Assembly: GCF_002356335.1 (NCBI RefSeq) | Contig: NZ_AP018165.1 | Location: 4,836,001 to 4,900,000, forward strand | Reading direction: 5' to 3' | Length of the DNA: 64,000 nucleotides | Origin: [Mycobacterium] stephanolepidis | GTDB taxonomy: Bacteria > Actinomycetota > Actinomycetes > Mycobacteriales > Mycobacteriaceae | Part shown: positions 7,615-15,611 of the stretch, in pieces | How the letters are laid out: each line of letters begins with the position of its first letter | How positions within the stretch are numbered: the stretch's first letter is position 1 | The notes under the pieces: model-generated | Databases searched by the model: none | The model's input: only the letters and a program-made list of their open reading frames with translations | Told to the model about the DNA's origin: nothing | Program-made: the position numbers and the translations under genes

Positions 7615-10427
7615 ACCCTTCTGCTCAAGAACGCCCTGCCTTCATGCGATTGGTTCGCAGATTCGCTATCCCCATTGTGCTGGCCTGGCTGCTACTGACC
7701 GTGGCGGTGAACCTGCTTGTACCGCCGATCGAGTCGGTGGCAAGAGATCATGCGGTGACGATGTCGCCGCATGACGCGCCGGCGATGATGGCGGCCAAGC
7801 ACATCGGCGAGAAGTATCGCGAATCTGACTCCGACAGCATCGCCATGATCGTGCTGGAGGGCGACAAACCGCTCGGCGAATCGGCACGCCACTACTACGA
7901 CAACCTGGTACGCGCGCTGCGGGCGGACACCGGCCACGTTCAGCATGTTCAGGACGTGTGGGGCGACCCACTGACGGCTTCCGGCGTTCAGAGCCGCGAC
8001 GGTCAAGCCGCCTACGTACAGCTCAATCTGGCTGGTGACCAGGGCAGCACGCTCGGCAACAAGTCGGTGGCAGCGATCCGCACAATCGTGGACAACTCCA
8101 CCCCACCGCCGGGCCTCAAGGTCTACGTCACCGGCCCGGCCGCACTGACGACAGACATGAATGAGGCCGCCGACAAAAGCATGCTGATCATGATGGGCGT
8201 GACCGGCGCAGTCATCATGATCATGCTCCTCATCACGTACCGCTCCGTCAGCACGATGCTGCTGGTTCTGGTCATGGTCGGCTTCGAGATGGGCACCGCC
8301 AGAGGTGTTGTCGCGATTCTCGGTAACTACGATCTCCTGGGATTCTCGACATTCGTGGTGGCCATGTTGTCCTCGTTGGCGATTGCCGCAGGAACCGACT
8401 ACGCCATCTTTCTCATCGGCCGCTATCAGGAAGCGCGCCAAGCCGGCCAGGATCAAGAAACCGCGTACTACACCATGTTCCGGGGCACCGCCCACATCAT
8501 CCTGGGCTCTGGTCTGACCATCGCCGGTGCAACACTGTGTCTGCATCTCGCGCGACTGTCGTACTTCAAGGCCCTCGGCATCCCATCCGCACTCGGGCTG
8601 CTCGTCGTTGTCGCAGGCGCCCTCACCGCGGCGCCCGCCGTCGTCGTCCTCGCAACCAGGTTCGGGCTGCTGGAACCCAAACGAGCCGTGAAAGTTCGAC
8701 GGTGGCGGCGTATCGGCACCGCCACGGTGCGCTGGCCCGGCGCGGTGCTTGCCGCCTCGCTGGGCATAGCGATCATCGGTATCGCGATCATGCCGACCAT
8801 GAAGGTCAGCTACAACGACCGGTTCTACATACCGGCCGACCTGCCCTCGAACGTCGGCTACGCGGCCGCAGAACGCCATTTCACCGCCGCCACAATGAAT
8901 CCCGACATCCTGATGGTCGAGAGCGATCACGACATGCGCAACTCCGGCGACATGATCATCCTCGACAAGATCGCCAAAGACGTGTTCCATTCGCCGGGAA
9001 TCGCCATGGTACAAAGCATCACCCGCCCCTTGGGCGGCCCGATTGAGCACACCTCCATCCCCTTCCAGATCAGTGCCCAGTCGATTCCGATCCAACAGAA
9101 TCTTCAGTTCATGAAGGACCGTACAGCCGACATGCTCACCATGAGTGAGGATCTCGGCTCCATGATCGGCTCCATGGAACACATGCGATCCCTACTGGGC
9201 CACATGAACAACGCGACTCATCGCATGAGCACGGACATGACAGATGCGACGGCAACACTCAACGAGATTCGAGACCATCTGGCCGACTTCGACGACGCGA
9301 TACGACCACTGCGCAACTATCTCTACTGGGATCAGCACTGTTTCGATATCCCGGCATGCTCTGCCATACGTTCGGTGTTCGACGCCATCGACGGTGTCGA
9401 CACATTCAGCGACACGATGCGCACACTGACCGCAGACGTCGGAAACGTCGACGCAATCATTCCCCACATGGCGGCCCAATTCCCACCGATCATCGCCGTG
9501 GCCAAGTCCATGCGCGCGAGCCTGCTGACCATGCACAGCAGCTTCTCGAACCTGGTGACACAGATGGCGCAGATGACCGACACCGCTAGCGCGATGGGAC
9601 AGGCCTTCGACGCCTCCCGAAGCGGCGACTACTTCTATCTACCGCCAGAAGCATTCCAGAATAAGGACTTTCAGCGCGGACTGAGACTGTTCCTGTCTCC
9701 CGACGGCACAGCCGCGCGCTTCATCATCACCCACGACAAGGACCCGGCCACCCCCGCAGGAATCTCCTCAGTCATCTCCGAGTTGGAAGCCGCCCATCAA
9801 GCCGTCAAGGGGACCGCCCTGACCGACGCGGAGTTCTACCTCACCGGCACCGCCGCGATCTACCGCGACATCCAATCCGGCTCTCACTATGACCTGTTGA
9901 TCGTCGGAATCGCAGCCGTGACACTAATTTTCGCCGTGATGATGATCATCACGCGCGCGCTGGTCGCCTCACTGGTCATCGTCGGCACCGTACTGCTGTC
10001 CCTCGGCGCCGCATTCGGGCTCTCGGTGCTGGTGTGGCAACACATTTTCGGTCTTGAGCTCAACTGGATCGCTCCGGTCTTCGGACTGATCATCCTGCTG
10101 GCTGTCGGCTCCGACTACAACTTGCTTCTCGTATCCCGATTCCAGGAAGAGATCGGTGCGGGACTCAAGACCGGGATCATCCGTTCAATGGGAGAGACCG
10201 GCGGGGTCGTCACGTCCGCGGGGCTGGTATTCGCATTCACCATGATGTCCATGGCTGCAAGCGATTTGAGCTCGATCGGCCAGGCCGGAAGCACCATCGG
10301 TCTGGGCCTACTATTCGACACACTCATCGTGCGCTCACTGATGACCCCGTCCATAGCCGGGTTGCTCGGCCCATGGTTCTGGTGGCCGCTGAGAGTACGC
10401 ACGAACCCTATACCCAGGAGGGTATAG
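7611..10427 (+). CDS. MmpL-family RND transporter
   Basis: A full-length 938-residue MmpL protein, an inner-membrane proton-driven RND exporter usually moving lipids, siderophores or drugs across the plasma membrane. It has one N-terminal helix, a periplasmic porter domain, a five-helix bundle, a second porter domain containing a long helical hairpin (residues about 490-680), then the C-terminal helices. The proton-relay Asp-Tyr pairs are D263-Y264 (GTDYAIFLIGRYQEA) and D835-Y836 (GSDYNLLLVSRFQEE). The C terminus is short (WFWWPLRVR...), without a cytoplasmic tail. The last codons overlap the operator of the next gene. Substrate is unknown; context suggests sulfur or thiol stress. Confidence 0.95.
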   Translation: MNPSAQERPAFMRLVRRFAIPIVLAWLLLTVAVNLLVPPIESVARDHAVTMSPHDAPAMMAAKHIGEKYRESDSDSIAMIVLEGDKPLGESARHYYDNLVRALRADTGHVQHVQDVWGDPLTASGVQSRDGQAAYVQLNLAGDQGSTLGNKSVAAIRTIVDNSTPPPGLKVYVTGPAALTTDMNEAADKSMLIMMGVTGAVIMIMLLITYRSVSTMLLVLVMVGFEMGTARGVVAILGNYDLLGFSTFVVAMLSSLAIAAGTDYAIFLIGRYQEARQAGQDQETAYYTMFRGTAHIILGSGLTIAGATLCLHLARLSYFKALGIPSALGLLVVVAGALTAAPAVVVLATRFGLLEPKRAVKVRRWRRIGTATVRWPGAVLAASLGIAIIGIAIMPTMKVSYNDRFYIPADLPSNVGYAAAERHFTAATMNPDILMVESDHDMRNSGDMIILDKIAKDVFHSPGIAMVQSITRPLGGPIEHTSIPFQISAQSIPIQQNLQFMKDRTADMLTMSEDLGSMIGSMEHMRSLLGHMNNATHRMSTDMTDATATLNEIRDHLADFDDAIRPLRNYLYWDQHCFDIPACSAIRSVFDAIDGVDTFSDTMRTLTADVGNVDAIIPHMAAQFPPIIAVAKSMRASLLTMHSSFSNLVTQMAQMTDTASAMGQAFDASRSGDYFYLPPEAFQNKDFQRGLRLFLSPDGTAARFIITHDKDPATPAGISSVISELEAAHQAVKGTALTDAEFYLTGTAAIYRDIQSGSHYDLLIVGIAAVTLIFAVMMIITRALVASLVIVGTVLLSLGAAFGLSVLVWQHIFGLELNWIAPVFGLIILLAVGSDYNLLLVSRFQEEIGAGLKTGIIRSMGETGGVVTSAGLVFAFTMMSMAASDLSSIGQAGSTIGLGLLFDTLIVRSLMTPSIAGLLGPWFWWPLRVRTNPIPRRV
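10408..10427. promoter_or_regulatory. CsoR/CstR-type operator, autoregulatory site
   Basis: Perfect 8-bp arms CTATACCC and GGGTATAG flank AGGA. The core is ATACC-N6-GGTAT, the same as in the two sites between the DsbA-like and mmpS genes. The site overlaps the last codons and the stop of mmpL and ends 35 bp before the CstR-like ATG, a position that suits autorepression. Confidence 0.7.
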
Positions 10428-10441
10428 TAGCCAGTAGCTAG

Positions 10442-10732
<291 letters not shown>

Positions 10733-10762
10733 GCGCGGTGACCCGCGCCCGCCTTTCGCGGC

Positions 10763-11194
10763 TCAGAGATCGTCCGAGAAATCCGCGGTGAACCAGCGGT
10801 CCGGACGGATCGTGAACAGCACGTTGTCTCCACCGTCGTAGCTACGCACAAAATCGCGGCCGCCCTCCTCGCCGAGGTACCGGATGGCGATTTCCACCCG
10901 CGCCGCCTCCGGGGCCGGCTGAGCAGTTTCCACGACACTGCCCTCGACGATCACGTACTGATACGGCAGCTCTTCGTGCTGGACGGTCAACGTCACCACC
11001 CCAGCCTGCTCGATCAGCCGTGCCTTGCGATTCGCCGCACTCGTACTGATGCGGATGTTTCCACCGGGGACGTAGTCGTACCAGATCGGCACGCTGGCCG
11101 GCGGGCGCCCGTTGTCGGCCGTAACCGACAACACGGCGATGTGCTTGGCCGCGAGAAATTCCTGACGTTCTGCTTCGGTGAACTGACGTGGCAT
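10763..11194 (-). CDS. PPOX-class F420/FMN-dependent oxidoreductase (FDOR)
   Basis: A 143-residue split beta-barrel protein of the pyridoxamine 5'-phosphate oxidase-like/FDOR superfamily. The N terminus (FLAAKHIAVLSVTADNGRPPASVPIWYDY) is the typical first strand pair of F420-binding FDOR-B proteins, followed by RISTSAANRKARLI, the cofactor phosphate-contact region. Such enzymes reduce quinones, nitro groups or tetrapyrroles with F420H2. It is convergent with the CstR-like gene (30 bp between stops) and lies downstream of, and on the same strand as, the tetR gene at 11242. Confidence 0.78.
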   Translation of the reverse strand: MPRQFTEAERQEFLAAKHIAVLSVTADNGRPPASVPIWYDYVPGGNIRISTSAANRKARLIEQAGVVTLTVQHEELPYQYVIVEGSVVETAQPAPEAARVEIAIRYLGEEGGRDFVRSYDGGDNVLFTIRPDRWFTADFSDDL

Positions 11195-11241
11195 ACCGCG
11201 TCAAACCCCGGTATCTGTCGGCCTTATTCCCGTACCTAGAT

Positions 11242-11850
11242 TCATCTGGATTTGATCCCGCCGAACAGATTGGTGAGCAAGGCGTCCACAAAATCCGCTG
11301 TCAGCGGCTGGTCGGGTATCAGCAGCCGGTGGTAGCAAGCGCCCCACAATTGGTCCACGACAACTTCCGGGTCCACGGTCGCATCGAGCTGGCCGCGTTC
11401 CTGCGCGCGGCGTAGCGCCGCAACCGCAAGTGCTCGCCGTGGGCCCGAATACCGTTGCAGAAAAGCCACTTTGAGGTCGGGATCGAGCTGGGCCTGACCA
11501 ATGAGCTCGCCGATGATTCCGCCACCAACCGAGTCCCGGATGACGCCGAGGAACGCGCCCAACTGGCTGCGCAGGTCACGCTCGATCTCCCCGGTATCGG
11601 GGAACCCCAATTCCGGCTCAACCTTTCGGAAGTAGCCGTCAAGCGCGAGGGCACCCTTCGACGGCCACCACTTGTAGATCGTCATCTTGCTCGCACCAGA
11701 AAGTGCAGCGACCTTCTCAATGGTGAATCCGCTCATCCCGTCGGCGAAGAGCAGCTCTCCCGCCGCCTGCAGCACTTCCTCGCGCACCTCGTCAGCAGGG
11801 CGACGTCCTCGGCGCGGTTGCCTCACCACGTCCCGTTCTGCCTGGGTCAC
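11242..11850 (-). CDS. TetR/AcrR-family transcriptional regulator
   Basis: A 202-residue TetR protein with an N-terminal helix-turn-helix (FTIEKVAALSGASKMTIYKWWPSKGALAL, about residues 41-70) and a ligand-binding C-terminal domain. The basic N-terminal tail (RQPRRGRRP) is typical of DNA-contacting extensions. It is divergent from the SDR gene, and the shared 88-bp intergenic region holds a long inverted repeat, so it probably represses the SDR gene and itself. The ligand is unknown. Confidence 0.9.
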   Translation of the reverse strand: MTQAERDVVRQPRRGRRPADEVREEVLQAAGELLFADGMSGFTIEKVAALSGASKMTIYKWWPSKGALALDGYFRKVEPELGFPDTGEIERDLRSQLGAFLGVIRDSVGGGIIGELIGQAQLDPDLKVAFLQRYSGPRRALAVAALRRAQERGQLDATVDPEVVVDQLWGACYHRLLIPDQPLTADFVDALLTNLFGGIKSR

Positions 11851-11876
11851 CGTCGCCCCGTCCTCTTGCCAACTAT

Positions 11877-11917
11877 GTGTACGTACCGTACATTATTTAT
11901 ATGTACGATATGTACAC
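11877..11917. promoter_or_regulatory. TetR operator candidate, 17-bp inverted repeat
   Basis: The left arm GTGTACGTACCGTACAT (11877-11893) and the right arm at 11901-11917 are inverted copies with 2 mismatches around a 7-bp AT spacer. Each arm carries nested GTAC repeats, suggesting two overlapping TetR dimers. It lies between tetR (start 11850) and the SDR gene (start 11939). Confidence 0.7.
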
Positions 11918-11938
11918 ATAATTGATCGGAGGTCGCGC

Positions 11939-12706
11939 ATGAAGATCACAGGCAACACCGTGTTCATCCCCGGAGCCACCAGTGGCATCGGCCTGGAACT
12001 AGCCCTAGCGTTGCAGGCCAAGGGCAACACCGTGATCGTCGGCGGCCGCCGTACAGAGCTACTCGAGCGAATCTCCGCCGAGCACCCCGGAATCTCAGCC
12101 GTGCAGATCGACATCTCCGATCCGGCGAGCATTCACACCGCTGCCCAACAGGTACTCACCGATCATCCCGGCGTGAATGTCCTCATCGCGATGGCCGGGA
12201 TCATGCGGGTCGAGGACTGGCACCACCCCGAGTCGTTCCTTCAGTCGGCCGAGGAGATCGTCACCACGAACGTGCTCGGCCCGATTCGGTTGATCGCCAA
12301 CTTCGTCGAGCACCTACAGGCCCAACCGGAAGCCACCATCATCACGGTGTCGTCCGGGTTGGCCTTCGCGCCGCTGAAGGTCACGCCCAGCTACAACGCG
12401 TCCAAGGCAGCCATCCACATGCTCAGTGAGACGATCCGGCTGCAGCTCGCGGATACCACCGTCGCGGTCAAGGAACTCCAGCCACCCGCGGTTCGCACAG
12501 ACCTCATGCCGGGACAGCAAGAGAGTGATTTCGCAATGCCACTGAAGGACTTCGTCGATGAGGTGGTCACTCTGCTGGAGACGCAGCCCGATGCCAACGA
12601 GATCCAGGTAGAGCGGGTGAAGTTCCTGCGCTACGGCGAGTCACGCGGCGACTACGACCACGTCGTCGCGACGCTCAACGCCTCCGATCCCCACGCTCGC
12701 CAGTAA
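11939..12706 (+). CDS. Short-chain dehydrogenase/reductase, DltE-like
   Basis: A 255-residue classical SDR, an NAD(P)-dependent oxidoreductase. GATSGIG at 12-18 binds the cofactor, the catalytic Ser-Tyr-Lys are in VSSGLA and YNASK, and NVLG is the structural Asn segment. The DltE/YbbO-like C terminus (KELQPPAVRTDLMP) is present. The frame extends upstream to 11687, but that overlaps tetR; ATG at 11939 follows GGAGGTCGC and is clearly the start. Expression is likely controlled by the divergent TetR through the repeat at 11877-11917. Confidence 0.88.
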   Translation: MKITGNTVFIPGATSGIGLELALALQAKGNTVIVGGRRTELLERISAEHPGISAVQIDISDPASIHTAAQQVLTDHPGVNVLIAMAGIMRVEDWHHPESFLQSAEEIVTTNVLGPIRLIANFVEHLQAQPEATIITVSSGLAFAPLKVTPSYNASKAAIHMLSETIRLQLADTTVAVKELQPPAVRTDLMPGQQESDFAMPLKDFVDEVVTLLETQPDANEIQVERVKFLRYGESRGDYDHVVATLNASDPHARQ

Positions 12707-12762
12707 CGGGTGTCGCACACCTCACCTGGATACCTCGCTTCACTCTTGCCAAGATTGAGTGG

Positions 12763-13698
12763 ATGACTGACGAGGCGAGTACCGGCGCACCCGGCACCAA
12801 GATCGCGCTGGCGCTGGGCGCCGGCGGGGCCCGGGGTTACGCGCATATCGGTGTGATCCAGGAACTTCGCGAGCGTGGCTTCGAGATCTCCGGGATCTCG
12901 GGATCCTCGATGGGTGCGCTGGTCGGCGGTTTGGAAGCGGCCGGTGCACTCGACGGATTCACCTCGTGGGCGACCTCGTTGACGCAGCGCGCGGTACTGC
13001 GGCTGTTGGACCCGACCTGGACCAGCCCCGGCTTCTTCCGTGCGGAGAAGATTCTGGACGTGGTGCGCGACCTGCTCGGCGACGTCGCGATCGAAGATCT
13101 GCCGATCCCTTTCACCGCGGTCGCGACCGACTTGATCGCCGGTAAGTCGGTGTGGCTACAGCGCGGCTCATTGGCTTCTGCCATTCGCGCATCCATCGCG
13201 ATTCCCGGAATGATCTCTCCACACGTACTCGACGGCAGAGTGCTGGCCGACGGCGGTGTTCTCGATCTGATGGCGGTTGCGCCGCTGGCCGGGGTGCACG
13301 CCGAGCTGCGAGTGGCGGTAAGCCTCAGCGGAGGCGAAGAGGTACGCGCCCCGGCGCCGCCGCTGGACCCCGAGCCCCGTGAGCCGCGCGTGACGACGGA
13401 GTGGCTGAACCGGCTGCTGCGCAGCACCTCGGCGCTGTTCGAAACCGATGGCACCGAGGCCGCCGGCCAACCCGATCCCGCCGCGAAACTGACGAGCTTC
13501 GAGGTGATGAACCGCACCATCGAGGTCATGCAGTCCTCCCTTGCCCGCATGCAGCTCGCGGCACACCCGCCTGATGTTCTCATCGAGGTGCCGCGCAGTG
13601 TCAGTCGCAGTCTGGATTTTCATCGCGCTTCCGAGGTCATCGAAGTCGGGCGCCGTTGCGCCGCTGAGGCTCTCGACGCATACGCGAACACGAACTAG
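12763..13698 (+). CDS. Patatin-like phospholipase, RssA-type
   Basis: A 311-residue patatin-fold serine lipase. The oxyanion motif GAGGARGYAHIG is near residues 19-30, the nucleophile elbow GSSMG is at 47-51 (Ser49), and the DGG triad segment is near 163-165 with its catalytic Asp. These complete the Ser-Asp dyad. The C-terminal part beyond residue 200 is less conserved and helical. It probably hydrolyses membrane phospholipid or lysophospholipid. A second patatin gene lies at 27065, but the two are not close copies. Confidence 0.87.
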   Translation: MTDEASTGAPGTKIALALGAGGARGYAHIGVIQELRERGFEISGISGSSMGALVGGLEAAGALDGFTSWATSLTQRAVLRLLDPTWTSPGFFRAEKILDVVRDLLGDVAIEDLPIPFTAVATDLIAGKSVWLQRGSLASAIRASIAIPGMISPHVLDGRVLADGGVLDLMAVAPLAGVHAELRVAVSLSGGEEVRAPAPPLDPEPREPRVTTEWLNRLLRSTSALFETDGTEAAGQPDPAAKLTSFEVMNRTIEVMQSSLARMQLAAHPPDVLIEVPRSVSRSLDFHRASEVIEVGRRCAAEALDAYANTN

Positions 13699-13715
13699 CC
13701 GTTGCCATCCCGCCC

Positions 13716-13734
13716 ACCAGTCGAATGACTGATG
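13716..13734. promoter_or_regulatory. Candidate activator site, copy 1
   Basis: ACCAGTCGAATGACTGATG lies 88 bp before the TPP enzyme start. A 17/19-identical copy lies at 18407-18425 before the Rieske-glutamate synthase gene. A TAG-containing candidate -10 (TAGCAT, 13756-13761) follows about 21 bp downstream, with nearly the same spacing as in copy 2. These two promoters flank a decayed LuxR-type regulator, the likely binding protein. Confidence 0.55.
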
Positions 13735-13822
13735 GCCGACCACCGCGCCCGCCGCTAGCATCCAATGAAGAGCGTCAACCGTCCCCGACCGCCCAGCACG
13801 CCTCATCCCCTTGGAGGGCACC

Positions 13823-15562
13823 ATGGCCCGCACAGTCTCGCAACTCATCGTCGATACCGTGAAAGCCGCTGGTGTTCAACGTATTTATGGACTTCCCGGT
13901 GACTCGTTGAATGGCTTTACCGAGGCTCTGCGCCGCGATGGCACCGTGGAGTGGGTTCACGTGCGCCACGAGGAGGCGGCGGCATTCGCCGCAGGAGCCG
14001 AGGCCGCACTGACCGGCACTCTTGCGGTATGCGCCGCCAGCTGTGGTCCGGGCAATCTGCATCTCATCAACGGGCTCTTCGACGCGCACCGCAGCCGCGT
14101 TCCCGTCCTGGTAATCGCATCGCACATTCCCAGCGCCGAAATCGGCAGCGGCTACTTCCAGGAAACGCATCCACAGAATCTGTTCGCCGAATGCAGTGTG
14201 TACAGCGAGCTGGTGAGCAGCGTTGAACAGCTGCCGTACGTCTTGGACACCGCCATACGGGCCGCACTGGATCAACGGGGCGTGGCCGTCCTGACAATCC
14301 CCGGAGACATCCTCAGCGCCAAGACAGACGTGGCACCGCCCTCGGCTCCTATCGTGGCGGGCATCGGGACCCGTCTGCCCGATCCGGAGTCCCTGGAGCG
14401 AGCGGTACGTGTGTTGAACGGATCCAACGCGGTCACGATCCTCGCCGGGGCCGGCTGTGAGGGCGCCCATGCCGAACTGCTGGCGGTAGCCCGCACGCTG
14501 CAGGCCCCTATCGTGCACACGTTGCGCGGCAAGGAATTCGTCGAGTACGACAATCCGTTCGACGTCGGCATGACGGGCCTGTTGGGATTCCGTTCCGGGT
14601 ACGACGCACTCGAGGACACCGAGGTGCTGCTGATGCTCGGAACGGATTTCCCGTATCGACAGTTCTATCCACCGAAGGCCACCGTGATTCAGGTCGATAT
14701 CCGCGGTGAACACATCGGCCGACGTGTCCGGGTGGATGTTCCACTCATCGGTTCGGTGAAAGACACCTTGCAGCAGCTTAATTCGACACTTCTTCCGCAT
14801 TCCGACGGCAAGCATCTGGAGCGCGCGAGGGAGAACTACACGCGTACGCGGGCTCAGCTCGACCGGCTGGCGGTGGACGATCGCAATCAGACGCCCGTGC
14901 GGCCGGAACTGGTAGCGCGCAGGATCGACGAGTTGGCGGACCAGGACGCGGTGTTCATCGCCGATGTCGGTACTCCCGTCATCTGGGCCGCGCGCTACCT
15001 GTCCATGAACGGCCGACGGCGCCTGCTCGGCTCGTTCAACCACGGCAGCATGGCGAATGCGGTACCTCAGGGAATCGGGGCCCAGGCATCACACCGCGGT
15101 CGCCAGATCATCACGCTCTCCGGCGACGGCGGGCTGGCGATGATGCTGGGAGACCTCATCACACTGACCCAGTCGCAGCTGCCTATCAAGATGGTGGTGT
15201 TCAACAATGGCGCGCTCAGCTTCGTAGAGCTGGAAATGAAGGCCGCAGGCATCGTGAACTACGGTACGGCCCTGGATAATCCAGTCTTCGCCGACGTCGC
15301 GAGGGCGCTCGGGATTCACGGCGTCCGTGTGGAACGCCCCGATCAACTCGACGCCGCGTTGTCGGATGCCTTCAGTCACGACGGTCCGGCCCTCGTGGAA
15401 GTGCTCACCGCCCGCCAGGAGCTCTCGATTCCACCGACCATCACGGCGGCACAGGTGGCAGGCTTCTCCCTGTGGGCAACGAGAACCCTGCTGTCGGGCC
15501 GCGGCGACGAGCTGATCGACCTGGCCAAGACGAACCTCGGCGCACGCCTGCGCCGTCGGTAA
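13823..15562 (+). CDS. Thiamine-pyrophosphate enzyme, pyruvate oxidase (PoxB)-like
   Basis: A 579-residue three-domain TPP enzyme of the pyruvate oxidase/acetolactate synthase family. The proton-relay Glu50 is in HVRHEEAAAF, the central Rossmann-like domain covers about 190-320, and the TPP/Mg motif GDG at 434-436 is followed by NN at 461-462. The best family match is pyruvate:quinone oxidoreductase, which decarboxylates pyruvate to acetate and CO2. ATG at 13823 sits 4 bp after GGAGGG; the TTG at 13811 is discounted. It shares a putative promoter element with the Rieske enzymes further down, suggesting coordinated expression. Confidence 0.82.
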   Translation: MARTVSQLIVDTVKAAGVQRIYGLPGDSLNGFTEALRRDGTVEWVHVRHEEAAAFAAGAEAALTGTLAVCAASCGPGNLHLINGLFDAHRSRVPVLVIASHIPSAEIGSGYFQETHPQNLFAECSVYSELVSSVEQLPYVLDTAIRAALDQRGVAVLTIPGDILSAKTDVAPPSAPIVAGIGTRLPDPESLERAVRVLNGSNAVTILAGAGCEGAHAELLAVARTLQAPIVHTLRGKEFVEYDNPFDVGMTGLLGFRSGYDALEDTEVLLMLGTDFPYRQFYPPKATVIQVDIRGEHIGRRVRVDVPLIGSVKDTLQQLNSTLLPHSDGKHLERARENYTRTRAQLDRLAVDDRNQTPVRPELVARRIDELADQDAVFIADVGTPVIWAARYLSMNGRRRLLGSFNHGSMANAVPQGIGAQASHRGRQIITLSGDGGLAMMLGDLITLTQSQLPIKMVVFNNGALSFVELEMKAAGIVNYGTALDNPVFADVARALGIHGVRVERPDQLDAALSDAFSHDGPALVEVLTARQELSIPPTITAAQVAGFSLWATRTLLSGRGDELIDLAKTNLGARLRRR

Positions 15563-15611
15563 GTCTCAACCACCGCTGCCACGCGGTCCTGGCGCTACCA
15601 TCGCAAACGCC

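Noticed and set aside
7692..9182. Long 496-codon minus-strand frame opposite mmpL
   Set aside because: His/Gly/Asp-rich shadow with no domain, produced by GC-rich codon bias in the mmpL gene.
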